Below are positions 1 through 5,969 of a DNA stretch of 7,479 bases, piece after piece; position 1 is the first letter of the stretch; each line of letters opens with the position of its first letter. The position numbers and the translations under genes are program-made. Source of the stretch: Anaerolineales bacterium UBA3001 (GTDB taxonomy: Bacteria; Chloroflexota; Anaerolineae; Anaerolineales; UBA11657); NCBI GenBank assembly GCA_002346435.1, contig DDZT01000118.1, forward strand, positions 1,554 to 9,032. The letters are read 5' to 3'. The notes beneath the pieces were generated by a model. The model ran no database searches. It saw only the letters and a list, made by a program, of their open reading frames with translations, and was not told where the DNA came from.

Positions 1-243
1 TCTCCAGAAAATCTTTACTGGACCATGTCAGGACAAGCATTGATAATGGTAATCTTAGGTGGAGTTGGAACTCTAATAGGCCCAGTGATTGGTGCCACTT
101 TGATGAGATTATTACCCAATATTACTAGCACTTACACAAACAATTGGCAAAGTTACATGGGAATAATGTTGATTGTATTTGTCCTATGCGCACCTAATGG
201 AATCATGGGAATACTATTTCAAAAACTCAAAAACAACCGATGA
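1..243 (+). CDS. livM: Branched-chain amino-acid ABC transporter permease LivM, C-terminal fragment (5' end outside window)
   Basis: This is the last 80 residues of an inner-membrane permease; the reading frame is open from base 1, so the gene starts upstream of the window. The visible part begins SPENLYWTMSGQ and continues into ILGGVGTLIGPVIGA, the conserved C-terminal block of LivM/LivH-type permeases (typically SPE...W..SG...LMVILGG.GTL.GP..GA). Two hydrophobic segments follow, the last ending about 15 residues before the stop, with a short basic tail (KLKNNR). The family forms the membrane channel of a periplasmic-binding-protein-dependent importer for leucine, isoleucine, valine and related substrates. 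Its TGA stop at 241-243 overlaps the ATG of the next gene (ATGA), so translation is probably coupled to livG. LivM rather than LivH is inferred from the gene order before livG-livF. Actual substrate specificity cannot be read from the fragment. Confidence 0.9.
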   Translation, partial: SPENLYWTMSGQALIMVILGGVGTLIGPVIGATLMRLLPNITSTYTNNWQSYMGIMLIVFVLCAPNGIMGILFQKLKNNR

Positions 244-983
244 CCAGTATAAGCATATGCGAATTAAGTGTACATTTTGGTGGACTAGCTGCCATAAATA
301 AAATTAGCTTGGAAATTAAGTCGGGGGATCGGCATGCCATTATTGGTCCTAACGGAGCAGGTAAGACAACACTACTCAAAGCAATCAACGGGCAGTTATC
401 AGACACAAAAGGCGCTGTTTTTTTGGGTAGACAAGAAATAACAAATTTGCCAATTCAATCCCGTACCAAACTTGGGATAGGATGTACGTTTCAACACAAC
501 AATCTGTTTAGCGAATTAACCGTTATTGAGAACATATATATTGCTTTACAGAATCGTCTTGGAATTGCGAACCACTTGTTTAGAAAACAGCCTATATCAA
601 ATTCAATGATATCTGAGTCACATAGATTGCTGGATACATTTGGTTTAAGTATGGTCAAAAGTCAAGTGACGGATACCTTGTCCTATGGTCAACAGAGAGT
701 ACTCGATCTTGCAATTGCTATAGCAATGAAGCCAAAAGCTTTGTTGCTAGATGAACCCACAGCTGGCATGTCAGTTTTAGAGACTACAAATATGATTCGA
801 ATAATTGAAAAACTACCAGATGCTGTAACGCTTATTTTAGTAGAACACGACATGAACGTAGTGTTTGAAATAGCAAAGCACATTACAGTACTTCATAATG
901 GAAAAATCATAGGTCAAGGTACTCCTTCTAAGATCCGCAACAATTCAGTAGTCCAAGAACACTATTTAGGAAAAAACACATGA
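240..983 (+). CDS. livG: Branched-chain amino-acid ABC transporter ATP-binding protein LivG
   Basis: A 247-residue cytoplasmic ATPase of the hydrophobic amino-acid uptake (HAAT) family, complete. Visible motifs are Walker A GPNGAGKTT (36-44), Q-loop residue Gln85 in CTFQHNN, ABC signature LSYGQQR (147-153), Walker B LLLDEP (168-173), the D-loop region TAGMS (174-178) and switch His203 in LVEHDM. LSYGQ in place of LSGGQ and the TAGMS sequence are typical of LivG, as is the C-terminal block around GQGTPSKI ending near EHYLG. It starts at the ATG inside the livM stop (ATGA) and itself ends in an ATGA with livF, so the three genes form one coupled operon. It pairs with LivF as the ATPase dimer driving LivH/LivM. 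The length is normal and no key residue is missing. Confidence 0.96.
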   Translation: MTSISICELSVHFGGLAAINKISLEIKSGDRHAIIGPNGAGKTTLLKAINGQLSDTKGAVFLGRQEITNLPIQSRTKLGIGCTFQHNNLFSELTVIENIYIALQNRLGIANHLFRKQPISNSMISESHRLLDTFGLSMVKSQVTDTLSYGQQRVLDLAIAIAMKPKALLLDEPTAGMSVLETTNMIRIIEKLPDAVTLILVEHDMNVVFEIAKHITVLHNGKIIGQGTPSKIRNNSVVQEHYLGKNT

Positions 984-1678
984 TATTAGCGGTTGAAAAT
1001 ATTGACACCTATTATGGAAAAAGTCATGTGCTTCAGGAAGTATCCTTGAAAATAATGGACGACGAGATAGTAACTCTATTAGGTCGTAACGGAGCGGGAA
1101 AATCAACCCTTGTTAAATCTATAATAGGTCGACAACCAGCATCAAATGGTGATATATGTTTTTGCGGAAAAAATATCACCAATTTAGCATCACATCGCAT
1201 TGCTCGCCTTGGAATAGGTGCATTAAGCCAGGGCAGATCTGTATTCCCAACACTCACTGCTCTTGAAAACATAATGATCGGTCATAAGAATAAGCATAAT
1301 CAACAATGGGATCTAGATAATATCCTAGGTATTTTTCCCGCTTTAGAAGATCGACTTAACCATTGGGGATGGCAATTGAGTGGAGGGGAACAACAGATGG
1401 TAGCAATCGCACGAGCACTAATGACAAATCCTAAGATGTTAGTTTTAGATGAACCATCCGAGGGACTTGCCCCACTCGTTCTAGGTGAAATAGGAAAAGC
1501 TATAACACTTATGCGACAACGAGGTGTCTCCGTCATGCTAGTCGAGCAGAATGTACCTTTTGCATTGGAATTAGCTGACAGAGTTTATGTCATGAACAAA
1601 GGAAGAATATCATTTGAAGAGCGCTCAAATATACTGAAACACAACACCGCATTGCTGCGCCGCTATTTGGGAATATGA
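980..1678 (+). CDS. livF: Branched-chain amino-acid ABC transporter ATP-binding protein LivF
   Basis: A 232-residue cytoplasmic ATPase, the second nucleotide-binding subunit of the Liv importer. Motifs are Walker A GRNGAGKST (35-43), Q-loop Gln84 in ALSQGRSVFPTLT, signature LSGGEQQM (133-140), Walker B VLDEPSEGL (155-163) and VEQN (188-191), where Gln190 stands in place of the switch histidine. That replacement and the QGRxVFPxLT block are characteristic of LivF and distinguish it from LivG. The start ATG overlaps the livG stop by 4 nt (ATGA), implying translational coupling. It ends at 1678 and is followed by 132 bases before the next gene. No convincing terminator is visible there: only a short GAAATA/TGTTTC stem without a T-run. 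The substrate-binding protein and LivH are presumably upstream of the window. Confidence 0.96.
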   Translation: MILAVENIDTYYGKSHVLQEVSLKIMDDEIVTLLGRNGAGKSTLVKSIIGRQPASNGDICFCGKNITNLASHRIARLGIGALSQGRSVFPTLTALENIMIGHKNKHNQQWDLDNILGIFPALEDRLNHWGWQLSGGEQQMVAIARALMTNPKMLVLDEPSEGLAPLVLGEIGKAITLMRQRGVSVMLVEQNVPFALELADRVYVMNKGRISFEERSNILKHNTALLRRYLGI

Positions 1679-1720
1679 AATACATTTGTTTCAAAACTAT
1701 CAAACTAACTAGAAGTTGTA

Positions 1721-1732
1721 TGTCTATAGACA
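1721..1732. promoter_or_regulatory. 12-bp perfect palindrome, candidate operator upstream of trpB2
   Basis: TGTCTATAGACA is a perfect 12-bp inverted repeat in the livF-trpB2 gap. It lies just upstream of the extended -10 element at 1739-1747, roughly over the -20 to -33 zone where a dimeric repressor would block polymerase. The half-site TGTCTA resembles operators of some GntR-family regulators, but no regulator gene is in the window and the match is only suggestive. The palindrome is seen directly; a regulatory function is inference. Confidence 0.35.
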
Positions 1733-1738
1733 ATTACG

Positions 1739-1747
1739 TGATATGAT
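1739..1747 (+). promoter_or_regulatory. Candidate extended -10 promoter for trpB2
   Basis: TGATATGAT fits the extended -10 pattern TGnTATAAT with one mismatch in the hexamer. No good -35 hexamer sits 16-18 bp upstream (TTGTAT at 1716-1721 is 20 bp away), which extended -10 promoters can tolerate. Transcription would start near 1754, giving a leader of about 57 nt. The overlapping GATAAT (1745-1750) is an alternative -10. Confidence 0.35.
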
Positions 1748-1795
1748 AATGTAGCAACAGCAAATCGCAAACCTCAGTATATAGAATACATACAT

Positions 1796-1803
1796 AAGGG
1801 AGA
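1796..1803 (+). promoter_or_regulatory. Shine-Dalgarno site of trpB2
   Basis: AAGGGAGA lies 7 nt before the ATG at 1811. It is one of only two clear Shine-Dalgarno sites in the window (the other precedes acpP) and fixes the trpB2 start. Confidence 0.75.
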
Positions 1804-1810
1804 CAAAACA

Positions 1811-3193
1811 ATGAGCGAAAACACCAAATTTGTATTGTCGGAAGATGAAATGCCCAAAGAATGGTACAACATTAACCCCGATATGCCCGTTAATCCTGCT
1901 GAGACAGCTTGGAATGCAGTATTACATCCTGGAACTAAAGAGCCTGTTACACCCGAATTCCTCTCTGCACTATTTCCCATGCGTTTTATTGGTGAAGCAG
2001 TCAGTATGGATCGTTGGATTGAAATTCCAGAACCAGTAAGAGAGATATATCGTCTTTGGAGACCTTCACCTCTCTACCGTGCACGAAGACTTGAAAAGGC
2101 TCTGGATACACCTGCCCATATTTACTACAAATATGAAGGTGTATCTCCAGTAGGTTCTCATAAACCCAACACAGCAGTTGTACAAGCTTTTTATGCAAAA
2201 GAAGAAGGTACTCTCGGATTCACGACAGAGACCGGTGCCGGACAATGGGGATGTGCACTGGCAATGGCTTGTAAATTTTTTGATCTCGAATGCCACGTAT
2301 ATATGGTAAAAGTATCGTATGAACAAAAGCCTTATCGTAGAGTAATGATGCAAAACTATGGGGCTAGCATACACCCTAGCCCATCAGAAATAACCAACTT
2401 TGGTCAGCAAATACTAGCCGATGATCCAGATAGTCCTGGATCGCTTGGCATCGCCATATCTGAGGCAGTCGAAGCAGCAGTAGCATCCCAAGGCAAACTC
2501 AAGTACGCACTTGGATCTGTACTAGGGCCAGTCCTCATGCACCAAACTGTAGTAGGCTTAGAAACAATAAAACAGTTTGACTTGGCTGGAGAATATCCTG
2601 ACGTAGTTATTGGTTGTATTGGTGGAGGCAGTAATTTCTCTGGATTTGCATTTCCGTTTCTCCACCAAAATTTCACCAACAATACTGAGACGAGAGTATT
2701 AGCTGCAGAACCAATGTCATGCCCGACACTCACTAAAGGAGAGTATACATTTGATTTCGGGGATTCTGCTGGCATGGCTCCTATTGTAAAAATGCATACC
2801 CTAGGACATAATTTCGTCCCTGCAGGGATTCACGCAGGCGGTTTACGTTATCATGGGATGGCACCACACGTAAGCGCTCTATATGACAACGGTAATATAG
2901 AAGCGGTAGCTCTTCCACAGCTATCGACCTTTGCTGCTGGTCGACAGTTTGCACAAGCTGAGGGAATAGTTCCAGCTCCTGAAACTACACATGCTGTCAA
3001 AGCAGCTATTGATGAGGCGATTAAATGTAAAGAGGAAGGTACAAGCCGCGTAATTACATTCAATCTATGTGGACATGCACACTTTGACCTAAGTGCTTAT
3101 GATGACTATCTACAGGGAGCACTTCACGATCATGAATATCCAGAAGAAGAAATCAAGGACGCAATGCAGCACCTTCCAGAAGTAAGCTTGTAA
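1811..3193 (+). CDS. trpB2: TrpB2-type tryptophan synthase beta chain-like PLP enzyme
   Basis: A 460-residue cytoplasmic fold-type II PLP enzyme that, by family, condenses indole with L-serine to give L-tryptophan. Visible motifs are VGSHKPNTA (114-122) with Lys118 as the PLP Schiff-base lysine, ETGAGQWG (140-147) with Glu140 matching the catalytic glutamate of TrpB, and the glycine-rich phosphate loop IGGGSN (270-275). CGHAHFD (420-426) lies near the C-terminus, followed by YPEEEI. SHKPN instead of AHKIN, QWG instead of QHG, and the long N-terminal region (about 110 residues before the lysine) mark the TrpB2 rather than TrpB1 class. There is no trpA next to it: a transporter operon lies upstream and a convergent aldolase downstream. 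That is common for TrpB2, which may salvage free indole or work with a distant TrpA. The start is set by the AAGGGAGA site. Monocistronic expression is likely. Confidence 0.92.
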   Translation: MSENTKFVLSEDEMPKEWYNINPDMPVNPAETAWNAVLHPGTKEPVTPEFLSALFPMRFIGEAVSMDRWIEIPEPVREIYRLWRPSPLYRARRLEKALDTPAHIYYKYEGVSPVGSHKPNTAVVQAFYAKEEGTLGFTTETGAGQWGCALAMACKFFDLECHVYMVKVSYEQKPYRRVMMQNYGASIHPSPSEITNFGQQILADDPDSPGSLGIAISEAVEAAVASQGKLKYALGSVLGPVLMHQTVVGLETIKQFDLAGEYPDVVIGCIGGGSNFSGFAFPFLHQNFTNNTETRVLAAEPMSCPTLTKGEYTFDFGDSAGMAPIVKMHTLGHNFVPAGIHAGGLRYHGMAPHVSALYDNGNIEAVALPQLSTFAAGRQFAQAEGIVPAPETTHAVKAAIDEAIKCKEEGTSRVITFNLCGHAHFDLSAYDDYLQGALHDHEYPEEEIKDAMQHLPEVSL

Positions 3194-3209
3194 TCTTTAC
3201 GAAAATATA

Positions 3210-3249
3210 GCCATGACAGTATATACAAATTGCTAGTTACTGTCATGGC
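3210..3249. terminator. Hairpin between convergent trpB2 and aldolase genes, probable bidirectional terminator
   Basis: A perfect 12-bp inverted repeat, GCCATGACAGTA (3210-3221) and TACTGTCATGGC (3238-3249), encloses a 16-nt loop. It fills the 75-bp gap between two convergent stop codons. On the - strand the stem is followed by TATATTTTC, a modest T-rich tail, so it best fits termination of the aldolase transcript. On the + strand no T-run follows. The loop is longer than in textbook intrinsic terminators. Confidence 0.6.
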
Positions 3250-3268
3250 ATGTATTAAGCCAACAACA

Positions 3269-4183
3269 CTACAATAAGCCTGTTTGCTCCAAAATATATC
3301 GCAATTCAGCTTTTTCAGAATCGAGCAAAGATAACAATGGCAATCGTACTTCACCCCCACACTGATCTATCATTTCAAGTGCTGCTTTTAACCCAGCAAC
3401 TCCACAATGCTTCTTCAAAGCTTTAGTAACGGGAACGAGCTGAATCTGTAGTTTTTCTGCTCTTTCCATCTCACCCTGACTGAACAAGTACATCAACTCA
3501 GATAGAGTTTTGGCAGCTATGTTGGCTAGTGCTAGAATACCTCCAATAGCGCCCGCATTGAGACCTTCCAGAAATTGGCTCGATGATCCTGTCAAAATCT
3601 CGAAGTTCTCTGATGTTTCATTTGCTAAGTTTTTTATCTTGTGTACATCGCCACTACTTTCTTTGACACCAATAATATTGTTGTGATCAGACAACACTTT
3701 TATTACCTCTACTGACAAATCTAAGCCTGTAAACATCGGTGCACTATAAAGCAAAACCGGAACAGGAGACTCAGATGCAATCTGCATATAGTGGCTCTCT
3801 AAAGCTCTACGAGACATAGATTCCCTATAGTAATGAGGAGTAACTACTAAAACAATGTCAGCTCCTGCATCAGCCATACATTTGGTCCAATCTATAGTTG
3901 CACTAGTACTTTCCATGCCTGAACCCACTATAAGGAGTTTTCTACTGGGTATAACCCCTCTGGCATATGTAACTAATAATTCACGTTCTTCATGGTCAAG
4001 GAAAACATATTCCCCATTTGAACCCTGCAGTACATATCCAGAACAATAGTCAGAATTGCGTAATAAATTGCGATGGAGCCTATTTAGATCTATATCTCCA
4101 TTACTAAAAAAAGGAGTGGGAAGAGTAGGATAAATACCAGCTAAAGATATCTTGTTATTTGTATACATTATCGATCTTTGCAT
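3269..4183 (-). CDS. DapA/NAL-superfamily class I aldolase, 4-hydroxy-2-oxoglutarate aldolase (HOGA1)-like
   Basis: A 304-residue (beta/alpha)8-barrel lyase that uses a Schiff-base lysine to cleave or condense 2-oxo acids. Visible residues are GSNGE (54-58), the HYY motif (117-119), catalytic Tyr146 in LLYSAP and Schiff-base Lys174 in GVKESSGD. Dihydrodipicolinate synthase (DHDPS) normally has GTTGE and an arginine in VP.RTG that binds the substrate carboxylate. Here these are GSNGE and Phe151 in APMFTG. The SN pair, VVTP.YYR, LLYS.P, TGLDL and the AIGGILALAN block recall human mitochondrial HOGA1, so 4-hydroxy-2-oxoglutarate aldolase (pyruvate plus glyoxylate) or a related oxo-acid aldolase is a better guess than lysine biosynthesis. 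The start is uncertain: neither this ATG nor ATG 4166-4168 (299 residues) has a convincing Shine-Dalgarno. It is convergent with trpB2 and divergent from the rhomboid gene, so probably a single-gene transcript. Confidence 0.85.
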   Translation of the reverse strand: MQRSIMYTNNKISLAGIYPTLPTPFFSNGDIDLNRLHRNLLRNSDYCSGYVLQGSNGEYVFLDHEERELLVTYARGVIPSRKLLIVGSGMESTSATIDWTKCMADAGADIVLVVTPHYYRESMSRRALESHYMQIASESPVPVLLYSAPMFTGLDLSVEVIKVLSDHNNIIGVKESSGDVHKIKNLANETSENFEILTGSSSQFLEGLNAGAIGGILALANIAAKTLSELMYLFSQGEMERAEKLQIQLVPVTKALKKHCGVAGLKAALEMIDQCGGEVRLPLLSLLDSEKAELRYILEQTGLL

Positions 4184-4225
4184 TAGTCCGAAAGATTGGC
4201 TTCAAACATAGGAGCCCTATTAGTT

Positions 4226-4234
4226 TGGTATCAT
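4226..4234 (+). promoter_or_regulatory. Candidate extended -10 element for a leaderless rhomboid transcript
   Basis: TGGTATCAT matches TGnTATAAT with one hexamer mismatch. It ends 9 nt before the rhomboid ATG, so transcription would start around 4241-4244, at or a few bases before the start codon. No -35-like hexamer is convincing, and no Shine-Dalgarno is near the ATG. Confidence 0.35.
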
Positions 4235-4243
4235 TAGACAATT

Positions 4244-4918
4244 ATGTTTCCAATACGTGACACGAACAAATCAAATACATTTCCTATTGTAAACTGGATT
4301 ATTATTGTAATTAATGCAAGCATATTCCTTGTGCAAGTTAGACTTCCTAGAGAAACTGTTGAAATTATATATAGCACATTTGGAGTAGTGCCTATGAGAT
4401 TTGCTGAACTGCATTTACTAGCTCCCATATCCCTTTTCAGTAGCCAATTCCTGCATGGCGGTTGGCTACACATTATAAGAAACCTATGGATACTCTATAT
4501 ATTTGGCGACAATGTAGAGGATCGCATGGGTCACATCCAGTATCTAGTATTTTACCTAATGACTGGAGTGATTGGTGGTGCACTACAAGTGATAACACAA
4601 CCTTTTTCTACTATACCAATTATTGGTGCAAGTGGTGCAATATCAGGAGTGTTAGGAGCATACATACTTTTATTCCCCAGAGCCCGTGTTCTAACATTTG
4701 TGCCAATATTTATATTGCCATGGCTGGTGGAAATCCCGGCAGTAATTTTCCTGGGAGTATGGTTTCTGTCACAATTTGTAAATGTAATAAACGAAGCTAG
4801 TTCTGTTATTAGCAGCGGAGTAGCTTATTGGGCTCACTTAGGAGGATTTGGTGCAGGGTTTCTTCTAGCAAGGCGTATAAGAAAGATAAGAAACACTAGC
4901 TTTAAGGATTACAATTAA
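4244..4918 (+). CDS. Rhomboid family intramembrane serine protease
   Basis: A 224-residue polytopic inner-membrane protease, the rhomboid core with little extra domain. The catalytic dyad is visible: Ser130 in GASGAISG (128-135) and His198 in AHLGGFGAG (197-205). HGGWLHIIRN (71-80) supplies His76 and Asn80 of the HxxxN oxyanion-region motif, and FGDNVEDRMGH (87-97) is the conserved segment that follows in many bacterial rhomboids. About six hydrophobic segments are seen (roughly 17-32, 55-70, 77-90, 99-117, 125-145 and 150-180), with a seventh around 195-209 and a basic tail (RRIRKIR). The substrate is unknown; the family cleaves transmembrane helices of other proteins. The gene stands alone, divergent from the aldolase with 60 bp between start codons and convergent with the prenyl synthase. 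The ATG lacks a Shine-Dalgarno; the only GGAG (4211-4214) is about 30 nt away. Confidence 0.93.
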   Translation: MFPIRDTNKSNTFPIVNWIIIVINASIFLVQVRLPRETVEIIYSTFGVVPMRFAELHLLAPISLFSSQFLHGGWLHIIRNLWILYIFGDNVEDRMGHIQYLVFYLMTGVIGGALQVITQPFSTIPIIGASGAISGVLGAYILLFPRARVLTFVPIFILPWLVEIPAVIFLGVWFLSQFVNVINEASSVISSGVAYWAHLGGFGAGFLLARRIRKIRNTSFKDYN

Positions 4919-4949
4919 TTATTATCAGCAATTTGTCCAATAATCAATT
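4913..4949. terminator. AT-rich inverted repeat between convergent rhomboid and prenyl synthase genes
   Basis: AATTAATTATT (4913-4923) and AATAATCAATT (4939-4949) pair at 10 of 11 positions around a 15-nt loop. The repeat fills the 34-bp gap between the convergent stops and overlaps the rhomboid TAA. It reads best on the - strand, where the odd pair becomes G-U. A stem almost without G-C pairs is weak, so bidirectional termination is only a tentative suggestion. Confidence 0.3.
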
Positions 4950-4952
4950 CAA

Positions 4953-5969
4953 CTAACTTTCACGACCCAATAATTGCCTGACCAAAGAGACCAAAGAATC
5001 CCCAGCAACACCTTTCGGACAAGCATTAGACAGTTTCTGTAAAGCAATCTCTACTTTATCAAATTCTATATTGGACACTTCTTCTAATACTCCTGTTTCC
5101 TCCAAAAGTGCTATGACCACATCAACTTCATCATCATTTTGTGGGGTTTTCTTGTAAATAGCACACAGTTCGTCAGAGCGCTCCAAGCCCAGAATTATTG
5201 GAAGTGTTTTTTTTCTTGCGCGAAGATCATCACCTGCTGGCTTGCCAGTTTTTGAGCTTCGTCCCCATACACCTAGAATATCGTCTCTTACTTGATATGC
5301 AACACCAAGAGCATATCCAAAGTCGCGGTAGCACATTCGTTGTTCTGATGACGCACCACTCACCAAGGCGCCTAACTCGGTAGAAACTGCAATCAAAGAA
5401 GCAGTCTTACCTTCTATCATGCTCATATACGTTTCTAAATCAATTTGGTTCTTCTTCTCAAATTCTATATCCGCTGCCTGACCTTCAGTAAGCGATAAGC
5501 ACGCCTCATCAAGTAAGCATAAGGCATCCAGTTTGCTTTCCGCTGACAAAGTCTGCTCTTTCTGCAGTACAAGATGAGCATGGGCAAAAAGAGCATCACC
5601 AGCATTAATTGCTTGTTCTGCACCCCACAATGACCACACGGTAGGACGACCTCGACGCAAACTACTTTGATCTTGTATATCATCATGTATCAATGAAAAA
5701 TTATGAATAAGTTCAACTGCAGCAGCAATTGTAACTGCGTTACGCCAGTATCCACCAGCAGCATCTGTACACAACAAAGTTAGTAGAGGTCGTATTCGCT
5801 TACCTAATACAACATCAGATTCGATACCATTGTCCCATCCCATGTGATAATGAAGCATCTGCCCGACTAACTTTGTTGTAGTCGTAGAGTCCATCACTAG
5901 CTTTCTAAGTCTTTCCTCAAATACTAGAAGGTATTCATTCGAGAGATGATTAACTATCGTAGAATTCAT
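4953..5969 (-). CDS. Polyprenyl (probably geranylgeranyl/farnesyl) diphosphate synthase
   Basis: A 338-residue all-alpha trans-isoprenyl diphosphate synthase that adds IPP units to DMAPP or longer allylic diphosphates. Motifs are GKRIRP (56-61), the first Asp-rich motif DDIQD (96-100) in FSLIHDDIQD, GRPTVW (107-112), GQAADIEFE (163-171), and the second region YQVRDDILG (225-233) followed by TGKPAGDD and KKTLP. The second DDxxD ends in Gly instead of Asp, as in many actinobacterial and similar enzymes with DDLLGVxGD. Phe91, five residues before the first motif, with no two-residue insertion, resembles archaeal-type (type I) GGPP synthases and suggests a C15-C20 product; the exact chain length is inference. 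I chose the ATG at 5967-5969 because it overlaps the idi2 stop as ATGA. An in-frame ATG at 6024-6026 would add 19 residues buried in idi2 that do not look like family sequence. Confidence 0.9.
   Translation of the reverse strand: MNSTIVNHLSNEYLLVFEERLRKLVMDSTTTTKLVGQMLHYHMGWDNGIESDVVLGKRIRPLLTLLCTDAAGGYWRNAVTIAAAVELIHNFSLIHDDIQDQSSLRRGRPTVWSLWGAEQAINAGDALFAHAHLVLQKEQTLSAESKLDALCLLDEACLSLTEGQAADIEFEKKNQIDLETYMSMIEGKTASLIAVSTELGALVSGASSEQRMCYRDFGYALGVAYQVRDDILGVWGRSSKTGKPAGDDLRARKKTLPIILGLERSDELCAIYKKTPQNDDEVDVVIALLEETGVLEEVSNIEFDKVEIALQKLSNACPKGVAGDSLVSLVRQLLGRES

Noticed and set aside
1676..1691. Weak GAAATA/TGTTTC hairpin after livF as a terminator
   Set aside because: Only six pairs including a G-U, no G-C-rich stem and no T-run; not distinguishable from chance in AT-rich DNA.
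1743..1754. Mini open frame ATG-ATA-ATG-TAG in the trpB2 leader as an attenuator peptide
   Set aside because: Two or three codons, no Trp codons, and it overlaps the predicted -10; no alternative stem structures are visible.
2404..2775. 123-codon open frame on the - strand inside trpB2
   Set aside because: It lies wholly antisense to a gene with all expected motifs, has no Shine-Dalgarno or recognisable domain, and has low-complexity Ser/Ala/Pro composition typical of a shadow frame. The same holds for the 102-codon frame at 2066-2374.
4462..4800. 112-codon + strand open frame inside the rhomboid gene, rich in Trp, Cys and Ser
   Set aside because: It is a +1/+2 shadow of rhomboid membrane segments; the odd Trp/Cys content follows from glycine codons read out of frame, and no start signal precedes it.
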